Shown here: positions 44,805 to 53,623 of the stretch, one piece after another
Numbering within the stretch: the first letter of the stretch is position 1
How the letters are laid out: each line of letters starts with the position of its first letter
Source of the DNA: Treponema sp. OMZ 790
Lineage (GTDB): Bacteria > Spirochaetota > Spirochaetia > Treponematales > Treponemataceae
Length of the DNA stretch: 64,000 bases
Direction: 5' to 3'
Assembly: GCF_024181285.1 (NCBI RefSeq)
Contig: NZ_CP051201.1
Location: 868,001-932,000, forward strand
Position numbers and translations under genes: made by a program
The notes under the pieces: generated by a model
The model's input: only the letters and a program-made list of their open reading frames with translations
Told to the model about the DNA's origin: nothing
Databases searched by the model: none

Positions 44805-44951
44805 ATGAGCAAAAATAAACCAATAAAACCGACTGATAATCAATCAAATATGCAAAATCCCAACAAGGGAACATCCGGAACAAATCGCCAGTATGACCAA
44901 AATCAAGGTAATCGTGGCGGGCAGCTTAATCCAAATAAAAAAGGGAAGTAA
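44805..44951 (+). CDS. small hydrophilic peptide, intact copy
   Basis: It encodes 48 residues, MSKNKPIKPTDNQSNMQNPN to QLNPNKKGK, rich in Asn, Gln, Gly and Lys, with no signal or membrane span. ACGGAGGAATACT places a strong ribosome site before the ATG. It always follows an L2-type lipoprotein gene; two decayed copies lie at 22956 and 25155. Confidence 0.7.
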   Translation: MSKNKPIKPTDNQSNMQNPNKGTSGTNRQYDQNQGNRGGQLNPNKKGK

Positions 44952-44956
44952 TTTTA

Positions 44957-44994
44957 GTATATGTAGTAATAAGTGCCGTGATTATTACATATAC
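44957..44994 (+). terminator. terminator-like hairpin, copy 3
   Basis: GTATATGTAGTAAT pairs with ATTATTACATATAC with one mismatch, loop AAGTGCCGTG. Confidence 0.7.
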
Positions 44995-45021
44995 TATTTA
45001 TTTATAGTTAATAAAAAGAAA

Positions 45022-45089
45022 ATCTAACACCCGCTTCAACCTGACATTGCGAGTCAAGCTCGCAAATGCAGGTTAAGCGAATGTTAGAC
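45022..45089 (+). other. attC site 41 (short, 68 bp)
   Basis: R'' is ATCTAAC, matching GTTAGAT. The loop stem is unusual: TTGCGAG-TCAAG-CTCGCAA. R' is GTTAGAC. The next cassette opens with TGCC-TAAC-GGCA. Confidence 0.94.
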
Positions 45090-45691
45090 AGATGCCTAAC
45101 GGCACAATTAACTGCAACTTTGAAAAAAATAGGGTGTATTTTTTAATACATAAAAGTGTAAAATCCAAATTAAAAGCTTAGATTCTTTGAGTAAAGTTAT
45201 GTTTTATTATAATATTTACTTGATTAAGGAAAAGAAAACTTTCGTCTGAGGGTTTTAAACTCGCTAAGGAAAACAACAAATAAAAGTCCTTCGGACGGTC
45301 TGGTAATTATAATAATTAACTTGTTAAGGAAAAATAAAGTTTTATCTTGGGATTTTATAACTCGTTTAGTAAATCAACAAAATAAAAGTCCTTCGGACGG
45401 TCATGGTAATTATTATAATTATTTGCTAAGTAAAATAAAATTTTAGCCTTATAGTAAAATTGTTGATTTTTTAAATTTAATGATGAAAAGCTGTATAGGT
45501 TAAAAAAAGTCTAATTGTTAAGAATAAGCTTATAATTTTAAGATAATATTATTTATAAAAGTTTAGTTTTGTAAATAATAAAGCTTTATAATAAAATTTT
45601 AAGTTTATTTATTAAATATAGTAATAAAAAGCAAAATAGTGTAAAATTAAAAGCACAATTGTTAATATAAGCGATTAAATAAACTAAAAGT
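45090..45691 (+). repeat. NC cassette with 2 repeat units
   Basis: It is the uninterrupted twin of 36629-38430, with units near 45288 and 45390. No gene is seen. Confidence 0.87.
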
Positions 45692-45757
45692 GTCTAACAC
45701 CCGCTTCAACCTGACATTGCGGAGTAGCCGCAAATGCAGGTTAAGCGAATGTTAAGC
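45692..45757 (+). other. attC site 42 (short)
   Basis: R'' is GTCTAAC and R' is GTTAAGC. The next cassette opens with CCC-TTC-GGG. Confidence 0.95.
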
Positions 45758-45780
45758 AGACCCTTCGGGCGGAAGATAAT

Positions 45781-46723
45781 ATGAATGAAGAATATTTATC
45801 ACGAATTAAAAAAGCTCAAAATGAAGATGCGAAAATGCAGGTATTCAGTGAAATAATCGTAGAGAATACACTAAAAAGTAAAAACATTGAATATACTAAA
45901 GATAAAAAAATAAATGGAAATAAGGATGTGGATTTTCAAGTTAATTATGACAATTGGATTTACAATATTGAAATAAAGACACCTGGATTTATTAGGCGAT
46001 TAAATACGGATATATTGTATTATTCTGTTGATTATCGTATAGATAATTTTGATCATAATCTAATTAAAACCGAGATTATTCCAAATTTATATAATAAGAC
46101 TTCTGATAAGATGAATTATAAACAATACAGTATATTAACAAGGGAGGATTATCGACTTGAAGAATATTTGAAACTAATGAAAAGCAAAATAAATAAGGCT
46201 GATCATACTACGAATGTATTATTTATTTCTTTATATGACAGTCAGCATCTATGTGAATATTTCAAATTACTTGCTGATACCAATTCTTTAATAGACAGAA
46301 TACTTAAGCATCGAGAATATGAAGATATTCACATAATCATTTTAGTTTGTTTTATAAAAAATTAAAGATAGTTCATATAATGATGAATTGTGTTTGGATG
46401 GAACAGATTGTTTCTTTTATGAAAATATGCATTCAAATCAGTATCATAAAGATGAATATATTTCAAAGCATACAAATCTTCTAAACATATTTCCCAATTT
46501 TACACTTTTTTTTAATTCTGAGTATGAAAAGTATAGATGTGCTGAGCTATCAGCTCAAAGGCTATTTCCAATACATATAATAGAATATTTAAAAAATAAC
46601 CAGTATGTAAAATTTCAAGAAGATAATATCGAAAAATATATTGGATCAACTTTTCAATGTTCAATTAAAACAATGTTTCTGGAAAACAGCAATATAAGAT
46701 ATATATTTATTAGAGATGCCTAA
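45781..46723 (+). pseudogene. putative PD-(D/E)XK-type nuclease, frameshifted copy 3
   Basis: It is identical to the intact gene at 2460 except for two A missing from the run at about 46358. The first 193 codons, including the nuclease-like core, are open, and the rest is open from 46388. The stop TAA comes from attC. Confidence 0.82.
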
Positions 46724-46783
46724 CACCCGCTTCAACCTGCCATTGCGGATGAGCCGCAAATGCAGGTTAAGCGAATGTTAGGT
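46718..46783 (+). other. attC site 43 (short)
   Basis: R'' is GCCTAAC and R' is GTTAGGT. The next cassette opens with CCTGCC-TAC-GGCAGG (L1). Confidence 0.95.
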
Positions 46784-46864
46784 TGACCTGCCTACGGCAG
46801 GCAGGTGCGGAACCGACCTATAACATTTATTTCGACTTAAAAATAAATTTATAGGAGGTCCAGA
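46784..46864 (+). promoter_or_regulatory. structured leader L1, copy 4
   Basis: GGTTG pairs with CGACC. CCTATAA-C-ATTTATTT pairs with AAATAAAT-TTATAGG and overlaps the Shine-Dalgarno ATAGGAGG. Confidence 0.6.
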
Positions 46865-47200
46865 ATGGACGCAAATAAAATTGATATGTTTTTTGTATCA
46901 AATGGGAAAAAATTGCCTAGCGAAAAAGCAGCAATTATTCGGGAAAAAATGGCAACTATCGATGATTCAAGATATGCTACAATAAGTTCAGTTGAGATGA
47001 AAGATCCCACAACAATGTTACTTATAAGTATTTTTCTTGGCAAATTTGGCGTTGATAGATTTATGCTGGGTAATACCGGGATGGGAATTCTGAAATTATT
47101 GACAGCAGGATTGTGTGGAGTTCTTTGGCTAATAGATGTGATACAGATTAGCGGAAAAACAAAGGACTATAATTACAATGCATTAATGCAAATATTATAA
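46865..47200 (+). CDS. TM2-domain membrane protein
   Basis: This is a 111-residue protein. A cytoplasmic N terminus of about 48 residues is followed by the TM2 pattern: LLISIFLGKFGVDRFMLGNT, then GMGILKLLTAGLCGVLWLID. Two spans are joined by the DRF turn that names the family. The function of bacterial TM2 proteins is not settled. A terminator separates it from the DUF2752 gene; TM2 and DUF2752 proteins often occur side by side. Confidence 0.88.
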   Translation: MDANKIDMFFVSNGKKLPSEKAAIIREKMATIDDSRYATISSVEMKDPTTMLLISIFLGKFGVDRFMLGNTGMGILKLLTAGLCGVLWLIDVIQISGKTKDYNYNALMQIL

Positions 47201-47206
47201 AAAAAT

Positions 47207-47228
47207 GGCCAACTATAAATAGTTGGCC
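47207..47228 (+). terminator. hairpin between TM2 and DUF2752 genes
   Basis: GGCCAACT-ATAAAT-AGTTGGCC is preceded by six A and followed by TT. It is a clear 8-bp stem that could act as terminator or RNA processing site. Confidence 0.65.
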
Positions 47229-47250
47229 TTACAAATAAGAACTATATAAT

Positions 47251-47511
47251 ATGACCTGTATAGTAAGAGCGTTATTTAAATGCCCTTGCCCTACATGTGG
47301 TGTTACACGGGCAATGATTAGTTTATTAAAGAGTGATATAAAAAATTATTGTGATTATAATATAATGGGAGTTCCATTGTGTATTGCAACAATACTGATG
47401 GTTTTAGGGGAAAGGAAGAATAATAAGGCATATCAAAAAGTCAGTGGGTGCATATTCATAATTAACATAGTATATTATATTTATAGACTATATAGCGGAA
47501 ATATTCCATAA
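47251..47511 (+). CDS. DUF2752 membrane protein
   Basis: This 86-residue protein contains CPCPTCGVTRAMISLLKSDI, the CPxCGxTRA signature of DUF2752, followed by YNIMGVPLCIATILMVLG and a second span near the C terminus. There is no clear ribosome site before the ATG, so it may be translated through coupling or from an upstream start. Confidence 0.82.
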   Translation: MTCIVRALFKCPCPTCGVTRAMISLLKSDIKNYCDYNIMGVPLCIATILMVLGERKNNKAYQKVSGCIFIINIVYYIYRLYSGNIP

Positions 47512-47518
47512 AATAGAG

Positions 47519-47586
47519 ACCTAACACTCGCTTCAACGCTGACAAACGGGACTGAGCCCGTTTGCAGGTTAAGCGAGAAGTTAGGT
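47519..47586 (+). other. attC site 44 (short, CGGG loop)
   Basis: R'' is ACCTAAC, matching GTTAGGT. It has CAACGCTGAC and the AAACGGG/CCCGTTT stem. The right arm ends GCGAGAA and R' is GTTAGGT. The next cassette has no 5' hairpin; GTATAATATGGAG follows directly. Confidence 0.94.
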
Positions 47587-47624
47587 GTATAATATGGAGC
47601 CTTGGGTAAAAATAGGATAAAATA

Positions 47625-48431
47625 TTGGAAGAGAATGAATTAATACAAAAAGTAAAAGAATATACATATTATCTTACATATGAATATTTGGAAGAAGTAT
47701 GCAAGGACTTGTTACAAATTAAAGATATAAATCTTTTCTTTGAAAAATGTTATGAAAATGATGCTATTCATGAATGGAAAAGTCCTTGTTCATTTATTTG
47801 TGATTCAGTAACTCATTCACATAAATATCGAGAACTAATATTAAAAAAATATGAAAATGATTGTATTTATAAATTTTGTGAAAAAATGCTATTTGATTCT
47901 TCATATACCAGACGAAGAGAAGCATTGAGTATAATCTGTGATACTTTAGATATTCATAGAATAAAATGTAAAAAAGTACTGGAAGAGTATTTTCTTTTTG
48001 TAATAGAAAATGATCCGCTACTTTTATATGATTATATAATGGATTTTACGTGGTTATATGCTGATGAAATTAGAATTAGGAAAAATCTCTATTCAAAAAT
48101 CTTAAATCTGAATAATGAATTTGCTAATCTTACATTATTAGAATCTTTAGATAGTCTAATCGTACCTTTTTTTAGTAGAAGTGGATTACTAAAATACAAA
48201 ATTTTATCAAAATTAACAAGAGATAAAAGTAGATGTGTAAATTCATTTGCTGAAAGAATAAAAAAGAATATGCTTATTAGAAATTATAATAAACACATTG
48301 AAACAAAAACATATATTCTAGCAAATGCAAAGTTAGAATTCATTAATATAATGTTTATGAATAAAACTGAAACTTATAATAAAGATGATTTTATAAATTT
48401 TTATTTTAATTATGTAATGGAAAACACCTAA
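47625..48431 (+). CDS. hypothetical helical protein, TTG start
   Basis: This 268-residue protein is all-helical in character, with repeated Tyr/Leu/Glu patterns (EYTYYLTYEYLEEVCKDLLQ, RRREALSIICDTLDIHRIKC) suggesting HEAT-like or armadillo-like helices. The start is TTG with AGGA 7 bp upstream. The cassette lacks the 5' hairpin, and TATAAT at 47588-47593 could be a -10 box. The stop TAA is in attC R'' (ACC-TAA-C overlaps). Confidence 0.62.
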   Translation: MEENELIQKVKEYTYYLTYEYLEEVCKDLLQIKDINLFFEKCYENDAIHEWKSPCSFICDSVTHSHKYRELILKKYENDCIYKFCEKMLFDSSYTRRREALSIICDTLDIHRIKCKKVLEEYFLFVIENDPLLLYDYIMDFTWLYADEIRIRKNLYSKILNLNNEFANLTLLESLDSLIVPFFSRSGLLKYKILSKLTRDKSRCVNSFAERIKKNMLIRNYNKHIETKTYILANAKLEFINIMFMNKTETYNKDDFINFYFNYVMENT

Positions 48432-48491
48432 CACCCGCTTCAACCTGACATTGCGGAGTAGCCGCAAATGCAGGTTAAGCGAATGTTAGGT
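48426..48491 (+). other. attC site 45 (short)
   Basis: R'' is ACCTAAC, matching GTTAGGT. R' is GTTAGGT. The next cassette opens with CCTGCC-TAC-GGCAGG (L1). Confidence 0.95.
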
Positions 48492-48573
48492 TGACCTGCC
48501 TACGGCAGGCAGGTGCGGAACCGACCTATAACATTTATTTCGACCAAAAATAAATATTTATAGGAGAAAATTT
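48492..48573 (+). promoter_or_regulatory. structured leader L1, copy 5
   Basis: The same helices as in 46784, with an added A opposite the bulge (AAATAAATATTTATAGG). TAGGAG lies in the stem. Confidence 0.6.
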
Positions 48574-49131
48574 ATGATGTATGTTAGTATTGGAGATTAC
48601 AGGTTTAATGAACCTTTTCCTGATTCTAGATGTGGTAGTTGTTATCATCTAAAAAAAATAAAAGGTGATAGTAAATATCAATATCAATGTTCTGCAAATA
48701 CGGGATGTAAAGCCGCTCAACTAGCACAAGGTAAACCTTATGAAGGAAATTGTGCAGAATATGAAAAACCTGAACAAGCAATACTTGATAATAAACCTAA
48801 ACCCAAATTTATCAAATTGCTTATTACAGGTTTAATTTTGTCTATTGTTTATGCAATAGCAATAATTATTTATGGCAAGATTAAAAATGGAGTTGATATA
48901 AATGCTCCATTTATTCTGACATTTGTTACAGGTATTCCTATTGGTACTATTACTTTTACACTTTTACGGTTGATAAAAAATGTTGTAAATAAAATTGCAA
49001 CAACTATGGGGCAATCGTTTAAAGCTGGCGGTAATTTATTAGGATGGATTATTGCAACATTTCTACCATATGTATCGCCAATTATTGTCTATTTTATTAT
49101 GGCAGGTGTGTTTGGTGTGAAATTATTTTAG
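48574..49131 (+). CDS. membrane protein with a Cys-rich N-terminal domain
   Basis: This is a 185-residue protein. Residues 1-65 carry five Cys (RCGSCYHLKK, YQCSANTGCKAA, GNCAEYEKP), a likely zinc or disulphide domain. Three hydrophobic spans follow (LLITGLILSIVYAIAIIIYG, FILTFVTGIPIGTITFTLL, FLPYVSPIIVYFIMAGVFG). The family is not recognised. The start is the first of two adjacent ATGs behind TAGGAG. Confidence 0.68.
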   Translation: MMYVSIGDYRFNEPFPDSRCGSCYHLKKIKGDSKYQYQCSANTGCKAAQLAQGKPYEGNCAEYEKPEQAILDNKPKPKFIKLLITGLILSIVYAIAIIIYGKIKNGVDINAPFILTFVTGIPIGTITFTLLRLIKNVVNKIATTMGQSFKAGGNLLGWIIATFLPYVSPIIVYFIMAGVFGVKLF

Positions 49132-49283
49132 AATAAGGAATTTTAAAATATATTAACTAAATAGTTAAGAAAATATTAGTAAGGTTCAGATGCCTTATTG
49201 ATGTTTATTTATGTTATGGATTTAGATATGATATAAATATTTTAATATTATATTTATATCTAAATAGAATTATTAAATATGGA
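49132..49283 (+). other. cassette tail without genes
   Basis: A+T-rich sequence contains an imperfect hairpin (ATATGATATAAATA with TATTTATATCTAAATA) near 49225-49265. Nothing else is seen. Confidence 0.45.
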
Positions 49284-49349
49284 ACCTAACACTCGCTTCA
49301 ACCTGACAAACGGGACTGAGCCCGTTTGCAGGTTAAGCGAATGTTAGGT
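49284..49349 (+). other. attC site 46 (short, CGGG loop)
   Basis: R'' is ACCTAAC, matching GTTAGGT. The stem is AAACGGG/CCCGTTT. R' is GTTAGGT. The next cassette opens with CAAGC-TAACC-GCTTG. Confidence 0.95.
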
Positions 49350-49572
49350 TGACAAGCTAACCGCTTGCGGAAAGACTTGTACTTAATCTGCAAATATATT
49401 AATTTGTATAGAAATTTATATATTAATAAAGTCTAAAACTGAAAATATAATTCTTAGATTTGCTAAGAATGAAAACAGCTTAATATATGCTAAAATAAAA
49501 AGTTAGCTATGGAGTTTATTTGAAATTTGTTAAATAAATAAAAGTTTCGTTTTTCATAATTTAAGCATATGC

Positions 49573-49601
49573 TTGACAATATATCCTTATAAATATATAC
49601 T
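49573..49601 (+). promoter_or_regulatory. promoter of the BrnT-like pair
   Basis: TTGACA (49573-49578) and TATACT (49596-49601) have a 17-bp spacer. The transcript would start near 49608, about 11 bp before the ATG. The preceding 220 bp of the cassette hold no gene. Confidence 0.7.
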
Positions 49602-49618
49602 TTTGATAGGGATATTTT

Positions 49619-49933
49619 ATGGGTAAAACTGTTATAAGTGAAAATCGTCGTTTTGAATGGGATGAAGAAAAGAATGAAATCAACTGTAAAAAACATGGTT
49701 TCGGGTTTGAAGAGATAACGGATGTCTTTGATGATCCATATTTTCTTGTCCGATATGATAAAAATCATTCTGTTGATGAAGAAAGATGGAATGGTATAGG
49801 TTGTATAAATGGAATGTTGGTTCTTGTAACTACTTTTACGGAACGTGAACGAATTAGAATTATTTCAGCTCAAAGAGCAGATAATGATTTGAAGGAGGTC
49901 TATTATGATTACATCAAAAAAATTAACGGCTGA
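49619..49933 (+). CDS. BrnT-family toxin (diverged)
   Basis: This 104-residue protein has RRFEWDEEKNEINCKKHGFG as the BrnT signature, then FEEITDVFDDPYFLVRYD, INGMLVLVTTFTERERIRII and SAQRADNDLKEVYYDYIKK. It is longer and only distantly related to the BrnT at 53345. The antitoxin overlaps its last 29 bp. Confidence 0.87.
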   Translation: MGKTVISENRRFEWDEEKNEINCKKHGFGFEEITDVFDDPYFLVRYDKNHSVDEERWNGIGCINGMLVLVTTFTERERIRIISAQRADNDLKEVYYDYIKKING

Positions 49934-50177
49934 ACGAATTGCAGAAATTGAGAAATTCCCTATTACCTATGATGAAGATTCTCCGAAATTCTCAAAGGAA
50001 GAATTACAGGAATTTGTTCCGTATCATAAAGAGTATTTCGACATAACACCAAAAAAGGTATCAATTTCATTTAAAATTGATGCTGATATTCTTGCAATGA
50101 TGAAGGCAACCGGTAAAGGTTATCAGACAAGAATAAACAAATGTCTTAGAGATGCTGTTTTCGAAGGTAGATTTTAA
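49905..50177 (+). CDS. BrnA-like antitoxin
   Basis: This 90-residue protein has an acidic N-terminal half (toxin-binding) and a C-terminal ribbon-helix-helix, PKKVSISFKIDADILAMMKA then GYQTRINKCLRDAV. AAGGAGG precedes the ATG. The TAA stop is the last codon before attC. Confidence 0.87.
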   Translation: MITSKKLTAERIAEIEKFPITYDEDSPKFSKEELQEFVPYHKEYFDITPKKVSISFKIDADILAMMKATGKGYQTRINKCLRDAVFEGRF

Positions 50178-50242
50178 CCTAACACTCGCTTCAACCTGAC
50201 AAACGGGACTGAGCCCGTTTGCAGGTTAAGCGAATGTTAGAG
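50177..50242 (+). other. attC site 47 (short, CGGG loop)
   Basis: R'' is ACCTAAC, matching GTTAGGT. R' is GTTAGAG. The next cassette opens with CGCC-TTC-GGCG. Confidence 0.95.
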
Positions 50243-50273
50243 CGACGCCTTCGGCGCGGCAGAAGAGAAATAT

Positions 50274-51263
50274 ATGACTGATAACAAAATAATTGTTAAA
50301 TATCTTGATAGCTCTACAGAAAAATTAGAATTTGTTTATGAATATATTAATACCAGTAGATACCAAGATGAGCTTATCAAAGACTATAATTTGTGGAATC
50401 AAATTTGTAGTTCGCTTTATGTAATTAATGATACTATATTAGCTATTAAAAGTTATCTTAGTAAGAAATATCCAAAAGATATTGGGCGAAAATACTTGTA
50501 TACATATGGTATTCTCCAAGCACTGTTTACACAGCAAGATGCAGTAATTAATTTAACAGAATGTTTTAATGTCGAGACCAAAGTATGTGATGTATTTAGA
50601 GAAATCCGTAATTTACGAAACATTTCAATAGGTCACCCAACCAAGCTGGAAAGAAGAGAGGGTGTGTATTATGGATATATTTCAAGAATAACATTATCAA
50701 AATTCAGTTTGAATTATATAAAACCGATCAGGTAAAGAAACGAGACCAATTTATCACAGTTAAATTGGTAGAATTGATAAAAAGCAAGCGATTGAAATAA
50801 ATACCATAATTAGTTCATTATCAGAATATTTAATTGAACTGGATACCAAACATAAGTGTCAATATAAGGAAAATAAAATGGAAAATGTATTCCCAGACAA
50901 CATGAGGTACTATTTTGAAAAATTGGTGAAGGTTTATATTCTTCAGATTATGTAAAAGATGATTTTGCATTAAGCATGTTGAATTGCGTAAAACAACATT
51001 ATGATGAATTTAAACAGAAATTAATTGAGCGGAAGGAATTTAGTGAATACATAGAGTGCGATTGGAATCAATATAATCATGCGCTTGAAAAGGTTGAAGG
51101 CTATCTCAAAAAGAACGATAAATTTATGAATGGAACAGATGCTAGAATTTATCTGTTTTATTTACGTGAAGTGCATAAGAGTTTTGTAGCTATTGCCAAA
51201 GAAATTGATGAAGAGTATGAAAAAATCTCTAACACCCGCTTCAACGCTGACAAACGGGACTGA
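50274..51263 (+). pseudogene. hypothetical cytoplasmic protein, frameshifted
   Basis: The N-terminal 153 codons are open to 50735 (WNQICSSLYVINDTILAIKS, IRNLRNISIGHPTKLERREG). The same protein continues in other frames: DQFITVKLVELIKKQAIEIN after about 50733, then YSSDYVKDDFALSMLNCVKQ to 51263. The restored length is about 328 residues. Helical segments and the RNxxxGHP motif recall HEPN-like or RiboL-type proteins, a tentative idea. The reading frame ends inside attC 48, whose bases encode the last 14 residues. Confidence 0.65.
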
Positions 51264-51293
51264 GCCCGTTTGCAGGTTAAGCGGATGTTAGAT
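51227..51293 (+). other. attC site 48 (short, CGGG loop)
   Basis: R'' is CTCTAAC, the complement of the unusual GTTAGAG at the start of its cassette. It has CAACGCTGAC and the AAACGGG/CCCGTTT stem. R' is GTTAGAT. The next cassette opens with CTGCCT-AA-AGACAG (one mismatch). Confidence 0.95.
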
Positions 51294-51401
51294 TGACCTG
51301 CCTAAAGACAGGCAGGTAACGGAACCAATCAAAGCATTCTTTCGACAAAAAATAAAAATAATTGCAATGAAAAAAGGCATTGCAAGAAGGAAGGTCGAAA
51401 G
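51294..51401 (+). promoter_or_regulatory. structured leader L2, copy 5
   Basis: The inner hairpin is TTGCAATG/CATTGCAA. TCTTTCGAC pairs with GTCGAAAGA at the start codon. GATTG pairs with CAATC. Confidence 0.65.
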
Positions 51402-51875
51402 ATGAAACAAAAAAGATTAGTTTCAATAATTGGAATGTTGGTTGTGCTTTTCAGCACATTATTTATGATTATAGGGTGCGGGAATAAACCTTTTAACTAT
51501 GTAAAGGAAAATATTTCACTTAAATTTAAAAATGAAACCGGTAAAACCTGTTATGTGGAAATATCAGGTTTTTCTTCCAGCCCCAATGGCGATGAAATAG
51601 CATTTCCAGCTGTATTAAAAACCGAAATACCTGCTGATGGTACAGAAAAAACGATTACTGTAAAAGATGTAACGGTGATCGCTAAAAATTCTGACCATAC
51701 CCATAATTGTAAAGTGAAGTTCTCAATGGAGACAACTTCCATTGATGCAAATGTTCGAACAAGTTATAAATCATTTTACGCGGACACAAAAGATCAATAC
51801 AGCAATGGAATCTTTCATATCAAAAAAGAAGTACAAGGCGGAAACCAGCAACTTATTGTTGAATTTACGAACTAA
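51402..51875 (+). CDS. lipoprotein, family 1 (157 residues)
   Basis: Signal MKQKRLVSIIGMLVVLFSTL leads to a lipobox ending IIGC. The mature domain is related to 22435 and 24696: ISLKFKNETGKTCYVEISG, VLKTEIPADGTEKTITVKDV and YSNGIFHIKKEVQGG. It is the most diverged of the three. A terminator-like hairpin (GCAATAA with TTATTGT) lies at about 51929-51957; the small hydrophilic gene is absent. Confidence 0.82.
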   Translation: MKQKRLVSIIGMLVVLFSTLFMIIGCGNKPFNYVKENISLKFKNETGKTCYVEISGFSSSPNGDEIAFPAVLKTEIPADGTEKTITVKDVTVIAKNSDHTHNCKVKFSMETTSIDANVRTSYKSFYADTKDQYSNGIFHIKKEVQGGNQQLIVEFTN

Positions 51876-51975
51876 GTTTAAGTTGCTAATTAAATCCCGA
51901 TAAAAGGGAAAATAATTGAGTACAGTAATGCAATAAAAAGTTCCGTAACTTATTGTATGAACTGCTTAAAAATAC

Positions 51976-52041
51976 ATCTAACACCCGCTTCAACCTGACA
52001 TTGCGGAGGAGCCGCAAATGCAGGTTAAGCGAATGTTAGAC
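51976..52041 (+). other. attC site 49 (short)
   Basis: R'' is ATCTAAC, matching GTTAGAT. R' is GTTAGAC. The next cassette opens with TGCC-TAAC-GGCA. Confidence 0.95.
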
Positions 52042-52747
52042 AGATGCCTAACGGCACAATTAACTGCAACTTTGAAAAAGTAGTGTGTATTTTTTTGTAA
52101 ATTAAAGCGTAAAACCCAAGTTAAAAGCTTAGGTTCTTTGAATAAAGTTTTGTTTTATTATAATATCTATTTTGATAAGGAAAAATAAACTTTCATCTGA
52201 GGATTTTTAAACTCGTTAAGGAAATCAACAAAATAAAAGTCCTTTGGATGGTCATTGTAATTATAATAATTATTTTCTAAGGAAAATAAAGTTTTATCTG
52301 AGTGTTTTTAAACTTTTTAAGGAAATCAACGATTTAAAAGTCCTTCGGACGGTCTGTGTTTATAATAATTATTTTCTAAGGAAAATTAAAATTTATCTAA
52401 GTATTTTAAACTCGTTAAGGAAATCGACAAAATAAAAGTCCTTCGGACGGTCTGGTAATTATTATAATTATTTGTTAATGAAAATAAAATTTTAGCTTTA
52501 TAGTAAAATTGTTGATTTTTTTAATTTAATGATGAAAAGCTGTATAGGTTAAAAAATAAAGTCTAATTGTTAAGAATAAGCTTATAATTTTAAGATAATA
52601 TTATTTATAAAAGTTTAGTTTTGTAAATAATAAAGCTTCATAGTAAAATTTTAAGTTTTTTTATTTATTAAATATAGTAATAAAAAGCAAAATAGTGTAA
52701 AATTAAAAGCATAATTGTTAATATAAGCGATTAAATAAAATAAAAGT
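52042..52747 (+). repeat. NC cassette with 3 repeat units
   Basis: It is the uninterrupted relative of 7988-9993, with units near 52240, 52342 and 52441; the first has TTTGGATGG. No gene is seen; a 63-codon frame at 52244 runs through the repeats and is not credible. Confidence 0.87.
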
Positions 52748-52813
52748 GTCTAACACTCGCTTCAACCTGACATTGCGGAGTAGCCGCAAATGCAGGTTAA
52801 GCGAATGTTATAC
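52748..52813 (+). other. attC site 50 (short)
   Basis: R'' is GTCTAAC and R' is GTTATAC. The next cassette opens with CGCCC-GCT-GGGCG. Confidence 0.95.
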
Positions 52814-52846
52814 GGACGCCCGCTGGGCGCTGTGATGGGATAATAA

Positions 52847-53176
52847 ATGAGAAAAATTACAATTATATTTATATTATTTTGTATAGTATTTGTTTCATGT
52901 TCACAAAAACAAATTCCATTTAACAAAAAACAATGGGTGAGAGAAAAAAATCGATTTTATATGACCGATTCGCTTATTAAAAATTTAAATGAAGATAAAC
53001 CGAAAAGAGCTGAAATATTTGATTTGCTTGGAACACCAGAACTTGAAGGACGAATTAAAGATACAGAAGTCTCTTATTGGTTAAAATCTGATGGTTTTCT
53101 TGCTATGTGGGAATTATATATTTATTTTGATGATAATGGAAACTTTGAATCCGCTGTGGTTGCATATGCCGATTAA
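52847..53176 (+). CDS. small lipoprotein, copy 2
   Basis: It is identical to the 109-residue lipoprotein at 25434, with lipidated Cys18 after FVS. The cassette 52808-53925 duplicates 25395-26508, with the antitoxin intact here. Confidence 0.78.
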   Translation: MRKITIIFILFCIVFVSCSQKQIPFNKKQWVREKNRFYMTDSLIKNLNEDKPKRAEIFDLLGTPELEGRIKDTEVSYWLKSDGFLAMWELYIYFDDNGNFESAVVAYAD

Positions 53177-53310
53177 AAAACAAAGAAGTATCTTTTCAGT
53201 AAGTCAAGATCGCTGAAAAAATAAATTGAACTTTAAGATTCAGCTTAAAAAGCTTTCTTACATCACATACTCACCGCTTTTATGAAATATTTTGTGTGAA
53301 ATATTTTGTG

Positions 53311-53340
53311 TTGACAAATACATAAAATAGTATGTATAAT
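53311..53340 (+). promoter_or_regulatory. promoter of BrnTA, copy 2
   Basis: TTGACA (53311-53316) and TATAAT (53335-53340) with an 18-bp spacer, as at 25898; the AAATATTTTGTGTG direct repeat precedes it. Confidence 0.75.
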
Positions 53341-53344
53341 ATAG

Positions 53345-53623
53345 ATGTATATGACATTTGAATGGGATGAAAATAAAAACTCTGAAAACATACGGAAGCA
53401 TCAGGTTTCTTTTGAAAAAGCGCAGGATACTTTTTTTGATGCAAACCGTATGATTTTAGAAGATATAAAGCATTCCAGTTCTGAAAAACGTTATTTTTGC
53501 ATTGGAAAAACAGACGAAGGAATTTTGACAGTGCGTTTTACAATACGCGGTCAAAATATTAGGATTTTCGGCGCAGGCTATTGGCGCCAAGGAAAGAAAC
53601 TCTATGAAGAGCATTTACAGTAA
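53345..53623 (+). CDS. brnT: BrnT-family toxin, copy 2
   Basis: Identical to 25932. The likelier start is the ATG at 53351, since the predicted transcript begins at about 53347. The BrnA gene begins 20 bp before its stop. Confidence 0.88.
   Translation: MYMTFEWDENKNSENIRKHQVSFEKAQDTFFDANRMILEDIKHSSSEKRYFCIGKTDEGILTVRFTIRGQNIRIFGAGYWRQGKKLYEEHLQ

Noticed and set aside
52244..52435. A 63-codon frame in NC repeat units
   Set aside because: It reads through two repeat units and repeats itself (CNYNNYFLRKIK twice). No ribosome site, and it is not conserved between units.
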